64,000 nt of DNA from NCBI GenBank assembly GCA_008694505.1, contig VZDJ01000063.1, positions 2,616,339-2,680,338 on the forward strand, read 5' to 3'. A program made the position numbers and the translations under genes. Position 1 is the stretch's first letter. Every line of letters begins with the position of its first letter. This stretch comes from Cyanoderma ruficeps. Lineage: Eukaryota > Chordata > Aves > Passeriformes > Timaliidae. Of the stretch, positions 39,401 through 49,330 are shown piece by piece. The notes beneath the pieces were generated by a model. It was not told the DNA's origin and made no database searches. It saw only the letters and a list, made by a program, of their open reading frames with translations.

Positions 39401-41564
39401 CACATTTACCCGTTTTGTCCCTTTCCTTGTCTTTCCTCTGCTCACGCTATTCCTGCTGGAAGGACAGTCCTGGGAGGGATGGGGGTGCCCCGTCCTCGTG
39501 GGGCCTGGGCGGCTGTGGCAACTTCCTGACAAGTTGTGTTTTACGGAGTAGTCGAAGGGTAATCTTGCACGTCCTTGTTTTGTCATTTAGGGCACTTAAA
39601 GTGTCACAGAGATTTCACTACCCTAAAAGCTTATCTGTCAGCAGGAGAGAGTTATTCCAGTAAAAGGGTATCATCAGCGGCAGTGGGAGGAAAAAAAAAA
39701 AAGAGACAAAAATCATGTCTGAAGGTTTTCTATTCCGGGCTCTCTGCAGCCGACCTTGAGCTGAGGCAGCTGCAGCCAGCGGCTCCCAGGGCCAGTGGGC
39801 AGCACTGGCAGTGGTGCCAGGGTGGGCTGTGCAGTGTCCCCAACACATCCCTGCCACCTCGAACATCCACCTCGGCCCGAACAAACTGGGGGGGAATGCT
39901 GCTTGAGGGTCATTCTTTCATCCCCTGCCTTCATAAGGTTGATGTTGTCAGTGCTGCAGCTGCCAGAGGGCAGAAGTTCTTCTTGCCCATTGTGGTGGAG
40001 CCAGCAGCTGTGCCTGGGAGCAGGAGGAGTTCTCTGAAAATAGAGAACGGGAGCAGACTGCACTGAAGCTGGGCAAAAGTGTAGCATGAGCTGATATTTT
40101 TCCTGATTTCTGTGGTTTGTAGCCAAATGGTGCAGTGTGGATGGATGGAGAGAATGAGAGGTGCAGGGAAGGGCAGAGAAAAGATGAAGGAGGGAGGGAG
40201 GGACAACTGGTTGCTGTTTCAGCCATGGTGGGAGGCTCAAATGGCTCATGTCTGGGAGGAGTTTCCACACAGGAAACTCTCCACCCTGGCAGTGACTGGA
40301 GCTGTGGGGACTCCTGTTTGGAACAGTGAGAACAGGAGCACAAACTCCTTGTGCAGTCACAGGTTTAATGTGCTCTTAACCTCGATCCAGGAAACATCCA
40401 CAGGCGTTAAGGGGTGGAGCCAAAGGCTCCCAGACACACTCTGGATTTGCCTTTGAAGAATTACTTTAGCTACCACATCCAAAAAGAGTTATTTGCATCC
40501 CTATATCTGGATCCTCCATGACTGTGTGGTGCTGATGGAGCTTTCAGAGCAAGGAAACAACTGGTGTAAGTGCTCCTACAAAAGGGAATGGTGCAAAGCC
40601 AGGGGGTCCTTGCCCATTCCCTCTCCCCAGCCCCTGCTGCAGGAGGGAGCTTTGTTTCCAGCCCAAAATAACACCCGCTTTGGTGGGGTTTATCTGTGCT
40701 CTGCCAAGTGCGTGACAAATTTGTACTAAATTGGAACCTCAAATGATGCCAGCGCAGAAAACCAGGAACGCAATTGCATAACACAGGGAAACGAGATAAA
40801 AATCCCCCATACGGCACCGTTCCTTCAGAAGCAAGAATAAACAATATTTAAAAATGTATAAACACAGGTGGCATATTTTCCTTAAAAAACGTTTCAAGAA
40901 AAACAAAAGCATCTTAACAAGGAATGAAATATGGAAAGCAGGAGAAGTAGGTCAGAAAGAAGAAGTCAGAGGAAGGGGGGGAAACTAGCACCATGGAAAT
41001 GAAAGACAAAGCGGATTCTGGTAGCACGTGGCCGTGATGAGGGTCTGGGGAGCTGCAGGGACAAGGGTGAACCGTGTGTCCTCAGCTCCAACACGGTGCC
41101 AGCAGCTCTACAGGGATCCATCCAGGCATCTCTGCAGGTGCTGGCTGTGGTGGATAACCCTGTGCAGGGATGTGCCTCAGCTCTGCCCTGCTCCAAGCCT
41201 GCCCACAGAGAAAACAAACCTCGCTGGAATTGCCGACTTACCTGGGAGTTGGTGACAGAGGAGAGAGACATTTCACAGACTCATTTATTTGCCCCATTAA
41301 CCATTTTAACGGCCTCTCTGCAATAACAATCATTCCCAGGGTTGGCAGAGCAGGTGTTCCAACAATCAGCGGGATTGAGAAGCCCTGGATGGCCATTATT
41401 ATTAATGCCCATAATAAAAACATGCCTGGGAGCTGCACACCCCGCGCTCCATTACACCCTCTGCTTTATGGGCCGGCGGCTCCCGCTCCAGGACTGCCCA
41501 GGGGAGGCCAGGAACAGCAGTTCACCTGACGGCGTGGCGAGCACCAAAGAAAGGCTGTCCAAAA
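36466..41564. other. gene-free interval downstream of REXO2
   Basis: Holds the MIR-like relic (38.7 kb), a GC-rich patch near 39,180-39,300 and an AT-rich, ATTATTA-containing block at 41,270-41,420 about 150 bp past the REXO2 transcript end. No NXPE-family exon, which might be expected here by human synteny, was recognised. Confidence 0.45.
38657..38782 (+). mobile_element. MIR/CORE-SINE-like relic
   Basis: CTCAATTCTTGGCTCTGCTA, CGACCTTAAGGAGGTCACTTC and CTCTCTGTGCTTCATTTCCC occur in the order and spacing of the tRNA-derived and core part of MIR SINEs. The linker to CTTCTGCAAA also fits. MIR activity predates the amniote split, so such copies in birds are old and sparse. Assigned by eye from the consensus pattern. 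Confidence 0.65.
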
Positions 41565-41860
41565 CCACCATCTTTCAACTGACCTGTTTTATTGTGTCGT
41601 GAAAGACTGCACCTAAAACCAGGTGCAAGGAGTATCAAACAGCGTGTTTTAGAACATCCGAACCCGGGCGCTGCTGAGGCCCAGCGTGCCGATTCCCCGC
41701 TCAAACTGAAAAGCAGCAGCAACTCAGGCTTCTGTCTGCATTGAACAGCTGGTAAGAAACAAGGTAACCCAGGGTGCAGCTTCCCAAGAGACTGGCAAAC
41801 AAAAAAGAACCAGGAGACGCATCTAGTGTGTGCTACAGGCTGGTGTGGCAGGAAGGGAAA
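41565..41860 (-). other. REXO2: REXO2 3' untranslated region with poly(A) signal
   Basis: Downstream of the REXO2 stop codon (41863-41861) the minus strand carries AATAAA at 41593-41588, about 270 nt after the stop. Cleavage is therefore inferred near 41,565-41,575. No other full poly(A) hexamer was noticed between the stop and this point. The end coordinate is an estimate. Confidence 0.6.
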
Positions 41861-44800
41861 TCAGCTGGCAGCTTTATCGCTTTCCCCGTTCTCAATCAGT
41901 TTCCTTTTCTTCTCATCCGTTTTCCTCTTGAAGATGTGGTCTCTGTAGAACTGGAGTTCTTTGATGCTTTCCCTGATGTCATCAAGTGCTCTGAAAGAGA
42001 ATTAAGGAGGGTTTCAAAGCGCCTGGGTACATCTCCAGCTATGCCCAGATCCTAATGCCCCTGAAAAGTTCCAGGCTACAGGAAACCAAACTGATGCACA
42101 CGGAAGGTGCATCTGTCAGCAATTAAAATAACCCTCACTGTCTCAGGGAAGTAATAAAAGCCCAGTGGTGCCAACGTGCCAGGGATTAACACACAGCTTA
42201 TTAGTTTATGTCACCCTGGGACACAGAGCTGTTGGAAACCAACAGGGTCTACAGCATTGGTTGTTAAAAACAATTCAATCTGAGGGAAGAGACGAGGGCT
42301 CCAGAGAGCTGCCCAGCTCCAGCCAGGGCATGATCAGGGCTCAGCTCCATGCAGCAGCAGATCGACCACGACTTCAGCCAGGACCTCTGTGACAGCCAGC
42401 CCTCCTCCTTCTCTGTGTGTTCCAAAGCCTCCCTCCCACCCAAAACAGACACATCAGAGCAGAGCCACACAGGTTCCCTGGCTCTTTCCCACTACTTCTC
42501 TGGCACATTCCAAGCTCAGGAAATAGGAGCAGGACTCTCACCCCCCATTCACAGTTCTCCAATTTTTGTGTTGCTGTGACCACCTCTGCCCAAAAAAAGG
42601 GCAGATAACCCCCATTAAGTGACTGCTTGGATGGTCAACAAACATGCACTTTGAAGAGCAGAGTGAATCAGAAGGGCTGAGGAAAGTTCTGACTCTCTGG
42701 ATTTTAACAGTCCCTTTCCCTACACTATCTTGACTTTGGACAGGAGAATACAAACATCTGACAGGGTGCAGAAGCACACCTGCATCAGACACCACCATCA
42801 GATGCTGGAATTCACAGGGAGCCCCACATCCTGCTCAGGAAGAGCAGAGTTCTCTGTAGGATAAGCTCTGTCACAGACAGAGGCACAAAGCTCACCTGTG
42901 AGAAGCCGCCTTCTTTGGTGCAAACTCGTATTCCTCTGGATACCAGCGCCTGTGAGCAGAAAAATTGCCACTTAAAAAAAACCAGCTGGGATTCAAAAAC
43001 ATGTCTGGTGGCTGCTGCAGGTTTGTTACACTTGGTGAAGGTGTCACAAACACCCAGAGAAGCCACAGCCCTGCAGAGTCCCCCCTGCTGTGATCTGCAG
43101 AGCCCCAGCCCCACAAATGGGTGTCCCGGGGGTATCTTTCAAACCACTTAATTGGGGGAACATTTACCTGCAAAGTTCCTTGACAGTGCTCACGTCAATG
43201 ATCCTGTAATGAAGGTGCCTCATGAACTGCGGCATGTATTTGTCAAGGAATTTCTTATCTGCATGAACAGAGTTACCTACAAAGACACAAACAAGATGTT
43301 TCTTCAAAGACGCTACAGAGCAACATGGAAACGAGCAGCAGGTGGAGCGAGCTGGGAGAGATCACAGGAGAAGAAAAGCCACTCACAAGCAGCTCATTTA
43401 TCCTATTTCCTAGCAAATATGATTGTAAAGGTTTGTCAGATTTTCATTGCAGGATCACACGGGGTTTAATACTAATACCTCTAGTAATTCTTCAGTTACT
43501 ACTCCCACAGTTTGTGTCACACAGATAAATATCAAAGAATTATGCCAACGTCAGATTTTTTCGCCAAGTGAAAGTGGCCATTGGTATTAATTTCACTCAG
43601 CACCTGTCTCAAGATCATATATGAAATTCTGAAAGCAGTTCTGGGTAACAGAACACCTGGAAGATCCTTATCTGGCCTTTAGTTGGATACCCAGGGAGGA
43701 AAAGACACAGAACAGGAACACATCCCTGCCAGACGTGGCAGTGGGTGCTCACATCCTGCTGGGAGTGAGGACAGATGATGTGTTGTAGTTAAGAAGTTGC
43801 TTCACCTGCGAGAGGACAGAGCCCCGGGGGTGTCTGCTGCCGCACGAAGGACAGGAACTCGTACTCTGCCTGCTGCAGCGAGATTTTGCTCTCCTTCACA
43901 GCCTTAGTAAGGCCAGACTGCAAAAAAGAACCAAGTCATAAATCAGCAACATCCTGTCACAGACACTGCCAGGAATGCTACAGTTCTCAAGTAAATGTTT
44001 AACTCTGCAGTGAAAGGTCAACCCTTCAAGTGCTGTTTGTTCCCTGGGTACCTCCTGAACTCTGTATCTCAGTTCTCTGGGGCACCCCCAGCCTTTACTC
44101 TCCCCAGGGATCTCCTGTTTGAGAAGGAAAACCAAGGCAGGTAAATAGTCCTGGCAGCACTGACCTTCCTGTGGTGTTTGGGGCTTTTTCTTTCCCTTTT
44201 TTTTCATTTCTTTGCTCAGAGTTCTTTTCAGTTACCAAAACTGAAAAGAGGCGTTGTTTATCCACCTGCACATCCTTGAGCCAGGAGAGCGCTATATCCC
44301 TTCATATCCCTGTTTCAGGAGAGGCACTCACCTCCCCAGCAGGGAGCAGCAGGTACCAGTGAACACAAATAAACAGGATCCTGCCTTCAGGGTTTATCAA
44401 GATTCCTATAAATCAGGAAAAGTTCCTCCCTTCTTTTTTTTTTTTTTTTTAATAGCTAAATGTCAAATCCTCTCCAAGTGTTCTCAGTGATTTATTTCCA
44501 TCTGGCTACGCTATATATTTCCACGACTGTGCAGCAAAAATCTACTTGACAGATCCAAGTGGTGGTTAAAAAATTCATTATGTGGCAGCATTTTCATCTA
44601 TATTCTAATTGCTTCTCTTCTCTTAGTCAATTAAAAATAAGTAGCTCCTCAGGAGCAGCAAGGACGCATGCTACCATCTCCAATTCACTCCCGAGCTGAA
44701 GCCGAGCTGGAATCCTTGACTGGAGCAGGGAAAAGCACCCATCACAGTAAATTAATATTCATTTCCCAAACCCTTGCTAATTCTTCCTAGGGAGAGCAAG

Positions 44801-46457
44801 ATGCCGAAGGGGGAGGAAGGGGGGTTATGGATGTCTTAAAACTTCAGCCCTTAATTGAAAACTAACTTGAATTTCAATTCATCATCAGGGACTGGAAAAT
44901 CCATTTGCTCTCTTGCTTCTGGCAAGGAGGAACCTTTCTTTGGTGGCCCAAAGAACTAAAAATAATCTCTTGCTGCAAAAGTGAAGCTTTCAGTGAAAAA
45001 ATCCACAGGGCTCACAGCGTTGAGGGGACAGGCAAAAGCCCAGTGTTTACAGGCCTGTTTAATCCCCCATGCACCAGAGTCCACAGGAAGAAATCTGCAT
45101 TTGACTGGCTCTGGACTGTTCTGCACCGATCCTGCACCTGTTCTTACTCAGGCATTCTCACCTTTCCCTTCCCCACTGGAATTATTTTGAATTATTTTAC
45201 GCAAGACTTCAGCAGGAGGAGCTGTCAGAGGAGCCCATCCAGCCCAGCCTACAGCAGGGCTGCCACAGAGGCAGGTGACCAGCAGCTCTGGGAGAGGACC
45301 AAGGGACCAAACCCCAATTCCCAAACTCACACTGGGAAAAAGGAGGCTGAGCCTTGGGAGATGTGAGTCAGTGGCACATCCCTGAGCAGCAGATCCCGTT
45401 CTGGCCCCCTGCCTGTTCCAGCCCTCCCGGGAAGCCTCACTGCTGCTGCGCCGTGCTGATGCTTCCCAATCCCAAACCAGGAAGCAGATTCCAGCACTAT
45501 TCCAATTTATCAGAAACCAGGCTGCAAACCACAGGCTGCTTCAGGCAAGCTGGAAGCTGACCATCCCCGAGTGCAGTCTGAACTGTGCACAGATGACTTG
45601 TGAGACCTTGGGCAAAACACTCCACACAGGCTCCTCAATACAAAATAAGACAGATACTGTGTCCTGTCTTTCAGGCCCTCTGTGTGACTGCTCGGGACAG
45701 GAGTTGTCCCTGCTTAGGCGGCCGTTCTGGAGCCGATCACTCGGGATTAAGCGTCATTCTCACCGCGGCCAAGGCACAGGAGGGTTTTACCTTCCCGTGA
45801 TGCTCCTTGCACCACTCGGACATGCTCTCCAGCAGCTCGTCGGGCTGGTTGATAATCAGGTTTGGGCCCTGTCGGGGAGAGGAAAACACAAAGGTAATGG
45901 AAAAAGAAAAAAAAAAAGTTTAGAAGCATGTAGAAGTGTAGTCCCAAGCACAAGCAGAGCACGGAGCAGTTTCAGCCCGGAGACACAAAGTGCAGTGTGA
46001 CGCAGGTCCGCACGCTCCCGGTGTGGAGCAGCGGATCCCGACCCGGCCGGAGCCGGGGATCGCCCGGTGTTACTTTGCTCCGGCATCCCCTGGAAGCGGC
46101 GCGGTGCCGCCGGGGCCGCCCGCGGGGTCCCGCTCACCTCGGCCAGCACGTTGAGGTCGCAGTCGGTGATCAGACACGCCATCTCCAGGATCTGGTCCTT
46201 CTCCACGTCCAGGCCCGTCATCTGCCAGGGGCGAGCGGCAGCGTCAGCGCGCCCGGGGGTCCGCGCTCCCCGTCCCGTCCGCTCCTTCCCCGCGCCCCCC
46301 GCCGCCCCGCGCCGCCGTCCCGCACCTCCAGGTCCACCCAGACCATGCGCTGCCCCATATCGCCGCCGGCCATGGCCGCCGCCCTCCGCCGGCCCCGCCA
46401 CAACCGCCCGGCGCAGATCCGCAGGCGGCCCAGGCCGGCGCGGCCGCCGCCCAGCAT
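41861..46457 (-). CDS. REXO2: REXO2, oligoribonuclease (RNA exonuclease 2), 7 coding exons
   Basis: REXO2 is a 3'-5' exoribonuclease of the DEDDh family that degrades 2-5 nt RNAs to mononucleotides in mitochondria and cytosol. Coding exons read on the minus strand are 46457-46326, 46221-46138, 45868-45791, 43917-43806, 43276-43168, 42949-42896 and 41990-41861. All junctions are GT-AG, the phases join without a break, and the total is 699 nt, giving 232 aa (human 237). Catalytic residues are visible: D42 and E44 in WVDLEMTGLD, D142 in [10 protein letters not shown], and H189 and D194 in SHRALDDI. Residues 1-28 are Arg/Leu/Gly-rich with no acidic residue, as in a mitochondrial presequence. Met29 (46373-46371) has a better Kozak context and could give a cytosolic form. 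Introns are short (104 to 1,873 bp). RBM7 lies just upstream in the same direction. No lesion was seen. Family identity is secure; exon edges were derived by hand from splice sites and reading frame. Confidence 0.97.
44434..44450. repeat. poly(T) tract, 17 bp, in REXO2 intron 3
   Basis: A 17-bp T run on the plus strand (A on the transcript strand) inside REXO2 intron 3. A weaker A-rich run lies in intron 2-3 flanking DNA at about 45,900-45,918. Confidence 0.8.
45590..45665 (+). mobile_element. short MIR-like SINE relic in REXO2 intron 3
   Basis: TGTGAGACCTTGGGCAAAACAC then GGCTCCTCAATACAAAATAA resembles the MIR core (TGTGACCTTGGGCAAGTCAC ... CCTCAGTTTCCTCATCTGTAAAAT). It is shorter and more degraded than the 38.7-kb copy. 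It lies within the 1.87-kb third intron of REXO2, antisense to the gene. Confidence 0.4.
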
Positions 46458-46620
46458 CGCCGCCGCACTACAGCTCCCGGCGGCCCCCGTGCCCCCGCCC
46501 GCGCCCCATAGGGGTGAACGCGCCGCAAGGGCTGCTGGGAGATGTGGTCCGCGGTGGCCCAGAACCCTCCTCCCGTCACCGGTCCCGCGGAGCAGCTTCG
46601 CTGCCCCCGGCTCAAATAGG
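46040..46620 (-). promoter_or_regulatory. REXO2: REXO2 CpG-island promoter with two ZNF143-type motifs
   Basis: This is a GC- and CpG-dense block covering REXO2 exons 1-2 and about 160 bp upstream. It has no TATA box. ACTACAGCTCCCGG at 46467-46480 fits the ACTAYRNNNCCCR promoter motif bound by ZNF143/THAP11. A second, near-match copy lies in the opposite orientation at 46532-46547 (reverse complement ACCACATCTCCCAGCA, one mismatch in the core). Both sit 10-90 bp upstream of the first ATG, which is where this motif normally occurs in housekeeping promoters. Transcription from here is inferred. Confidence 0.7.
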
Positions 46621-46689
46621 GAGGTTCACCCAGGGGCTTTTTCCAGGGAGACTTTTAATGTTCTCCAAGACAATACTGTAATATTTTAA

Positions 46690-46958
46690 ATGGACAACGG
46701 GGAATGGTTTCAAATAGAAAGAGAGTAGGTTTAGATTACATAGGAAAAAATTCTTTACTGTGAGGGTGCTTAGGCACTGTAACAGTTTACCCATGGAGAT
46801 TGTGGAAGCTCCATCACTGGAAATGTTCAAGACCAGGTTGGATGGGGCTCTGAGCAGCCTGGTCTAGTGGAAGGTGTCCCTGCCTCTGGCAGGGGGTTGG
46901 AATGAGGTGGCCTTTAAGGTACCTACCAACCCAGACCATTGTATGATTCTATGAGTGT
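46690..46958 (+). mobile_element. CR1 LINE 3' end
   Basis: This is a 5'-truncated CR1 non-LTR retrotransposon. The sequence follows the CR1 3' region in order: GGTTTAGATTACATAGG, TTCTTTACTGTGAGGGTG, GTTCAAGACCAGGTTGGATG, CCTGGTCTAGTGGAAGGTGT, and the terminal ATTCTATGA at 46946-46954. It inserted between the RBM7 3' end and the REXO2 promoter. Of the CR1 pieces in the window this one is the best preserved, suggesting it is among the younger ones. Confidence 0.93.
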
Positions 46959-47159
46959 ATAAAAAACGACATGAAGAACGTTGTAGATGCCAGGCAGCAT
47001 CTGTCCCACCTCAATACTGCTTAAAACGCTAGACTGTTCCATCTGACACAGATGTTCCCTTCTCCTAAAAAAATACTAACAGCACTTCTCTGTGACAAAA
47101 GGACAGTGGGGGTTTCTCCAAAACTTCACCATGGCTTTTTAACCCCATGAAAACCCCTA

Positions 47160-47332
47160 AAGTGTGAGCTAACACATTTAATATTGAGACCAGAGTCTGG
47201 CAGGACTGCACTGCTGATATTTTTACAAACACTAAAAGGTGACTTCAGTGGGGTTTTTTTTTGGGGGGGGGGGGGGGGTTTATACATGTAGTCTGTGAGA
47301 AACAGGTCACATTTGCTTTGCCCTCGAGTCCA
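47160..47332 (-). other. RBM7: probable RBM7 3' untranslated region
   Basis: After the RBM7 stop (47335-47333) the transcript strand would run through a C16 tract and an A9 tract (G/T on the plus strand at 47254-47278), then reach the variant poly(A) hexamer ATTAAA at 47182-47177. I infer the mRNA end near 47,160. No canonical AATAAA was found on this strand between the stop and the CR1 element at 46.96 kb, so a longer UTR is possible. Confidence 0.4.
47254..47278. repeat. T9-G16 homopolymer junction
   Basis: Nine T followed by sixteen G lies between the RBM7 stop and its inferred poly(A) signal. On the transcript this is C16 then A9. The G strand can form stacked G structures and is a common site of sequencing length error. 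Confidence 0.85.
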
Positions 47333-49247
47333 TCAATGCCGCGCCGAGTGCCACTTGGCCTCTCTGTAGCTCTCCCTGCGGTACTCGTAGCTCCAGCTGT
47401 CCCGGTGCCTGTCATAGTGCTCCTCACGGCCGCCCCGGTAGTGGTGCTCGGCCTCGTGGCCCCTCTCATCGAAGCCGTAGTCGTCCCGCTTGCCCCGGCC
47501 GTAGTCGGGGCCGGGCTCCCCGAAGCGGTCCCGGCCGAAGTGGCGGCTGTCCGGGGAGTAGGGGTGGGCGCCCAGCCGGCCCTTGCGGGGTGCCGGCCCC
47601 TCGGGGCGCCGGCCCGGGGAGCCCGGCAGGGCGTGGGAGGAGTGTGGGTAGCCGGGAGGGGCAAAGCCGTGCTGCTCGTACTTCCCCCCGTAGTGGGCCT
47701 GCTGCCGAGCCGCGCTGTTCATCTGGAAGGGAAAGAGGGAAAGAGATGCTCGGTTTGGTACACTCACTGCCCACTGGAGTGTTTGACCCAAACCCTGGCT
47801 GACCTCTAACTCACACTGCAAACACCAGAACAGAACAGAACCATTACTTCTGGACTCCCACAGCCCTCCCAGCTGGCCCTCTCTGTACTAGGAGCTTCAA
47901 ATCTTCAGGAACTGTCATTTCAGCACTCCAAAAGTGTATTTCCACAACCTGTGCCTGTGAGTGTGTGCACGTACCACTGCTTGTCTCTGCAGGCTCGATG
48001 AGTACCCCGGTGAGGCCATGCCATCTGGAACCCTCTCATACCTGCAGGGAAAAGAGATCAGGAATTTCAGCCTTAAACACACAACTGCTGCAGTCCAAGG
48101 GGCATCTGCATCCCACTGGTGTTTCCTCCACAGGAAAGAAACACCAAATTGCACTTGGAAGTAGCCAGGAACACGGTGAACCATGGGATGTCTATCTCAA
48201 TTTCACACTCCTGCGCTGGCAAAACTCATACCTGCTGCAGTTGGATGCTGGATGAGGCATCCCAGGAGGGTTGGTGCCAGCAGCTCCAAGCTGGGAACAG
48301 GATGGACTGGTATCCTGGGCTGCGTGACTGCTCCCTGGGGAAAGAAAAATATTTCAGGAGACCCACAAATACCAGTTAAGCAACTCGGGTGTGAAGTGAA
48401 CTTGCAGAAAATCAACACATTTTGAATCTGCTCTCAAGTTTTGTCAGTGATCTCCAAAAGCACATGGTCCAGTTACCAAAATAAGGCACTGCAACTGTCT
48501 TAACTCCCACCAGAAAGGACAGAGGTATTATAGCCAATGTGCCTTATTTATCAGATGCGATTTTTACTGCTTGTGTGATAATTTAGATCTTAGAGGTGCT
48601 GCAGGAATAAACAGTTACACCAGCCACGAGGGATGGAAGGTCCCTGCTGGAAGCACCGGGACAGGAGGCTGTGAGGGGAGCAGAGCTACCAGATGATGAA
48701 TCCCTTGGTGAGAGGCTCCTGCAATTCACCCGATTAAGTGATTCTTACAGGCTAGGGCAGTTGACAGCAGTTCACTTTCCCTCTAGAAAACTGGTTCAGG
48801 TCCCTCCAGTACCTGATCGGAACTGGATGCGCATGGGCCGCCCGTACAGCTTGATCCCGTTGAGCAGCCGCAGCCCGTACGGCACCGACTCCTCGTGCTT
48901 GAAATTCACGAAGGCGAACTGCTTGGGCCGTCCATCCCGATCCTTCGGGATCTTCACGGTGATCACGGGGCCCGCCTGGCATCGGGGGCGAAGGCGTTAA
49001 GCAAACATCGGGAGAGAGCGGCCGCCGCCGAGCACGTGCGCGCCACCGAACCCTGTCCCGCCGCAGCCGCCGTAGCCCCGCCGGCCATGGCGGCCGCGGC
49101 CCCTCCGCCGCGCCCTCCCCCGGTACACACAGCGCGGGCGCCGGGCGGTACCTGGTGGAAAAGCTCGAAGATGAGCTCCTCGGTGACCTTGGGGTCCAGG
49201 TTCCCCACGAACAGGGTCCGGTTCGCCTCGGCAGCCGCTGCCCCCAT
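47333..49247 (-). CDS. RBM7: RBM7, RNA-binding motif protein 7 (NEXT complex subunit), 5 coding exons
   Basis: RBM7 is the RNA-binding subunit of the nuclear exosome targeting (NEXT) complex with ZCCHC8 and MTR4, which sends promoter-upstream and other short-lived nuclear RNAs to the exosome. Coding exons on the minus strand are 49247-49152, 48975-48813, 48334-48232, 48041-47975 and 47722-47333. GT-AG junctions and phases agree, and the total is 819 nt, giving 272 aa (human 266). A single RRM spans about residues 9-86, with RNP2 LFVGNL at 12-17 and RNP1 KQFAFVNF at 50-57, both intact. The linker (about 87-140) diverges from mammals, but RYERV and SLQRQAVMNSAARQ are recognisable anchors across the exon 3-5 joins. 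The tail is rich in Arg, Tyr, His, Gly and Asp and ends KWHSARH, close to the human KWRSSRH. No lesion was seen. REXO2 follows head-to-tail. Confidence 0.96.
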
Positions 49248-49330
49248 GGCCGAGCCGAGATCTGAGCGCGCGCGCTCTCAGCAGCTGCACCCCCCGCTTG
49301 GCGTGACGTCACCGGGGGCGATGGGTGCGT
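48810..49330 (-). promoter_or_regulatory. RBM7: RBM7 CpG-island promoter with full CRE
   Basis: This CpG-dense block covers RBM7 exons 1-2 and about 80 bp upstream. A perfect palindromic cAMP-response element TGACGTCA lies at 49304-49311, 57 bp upstream of the ATG. An alternating GCGCGCGCGC run, NRF1-like but not a consensus match, lies at about 49265-49275. No TATA box is seen. This looks like a TATA-less housekeeping promoter with CREB/ATF input; use of the sites is inferred. Confidence 0.65.

Noticed and set aside
45997..46689. Plus-strand frames of 204-230 codons over the REXO2 promoter
   Set aside because: Antisense shadows of REXO2 exons 1-2 in a CpG island; Arg/Pro/Ala-rich without family features.
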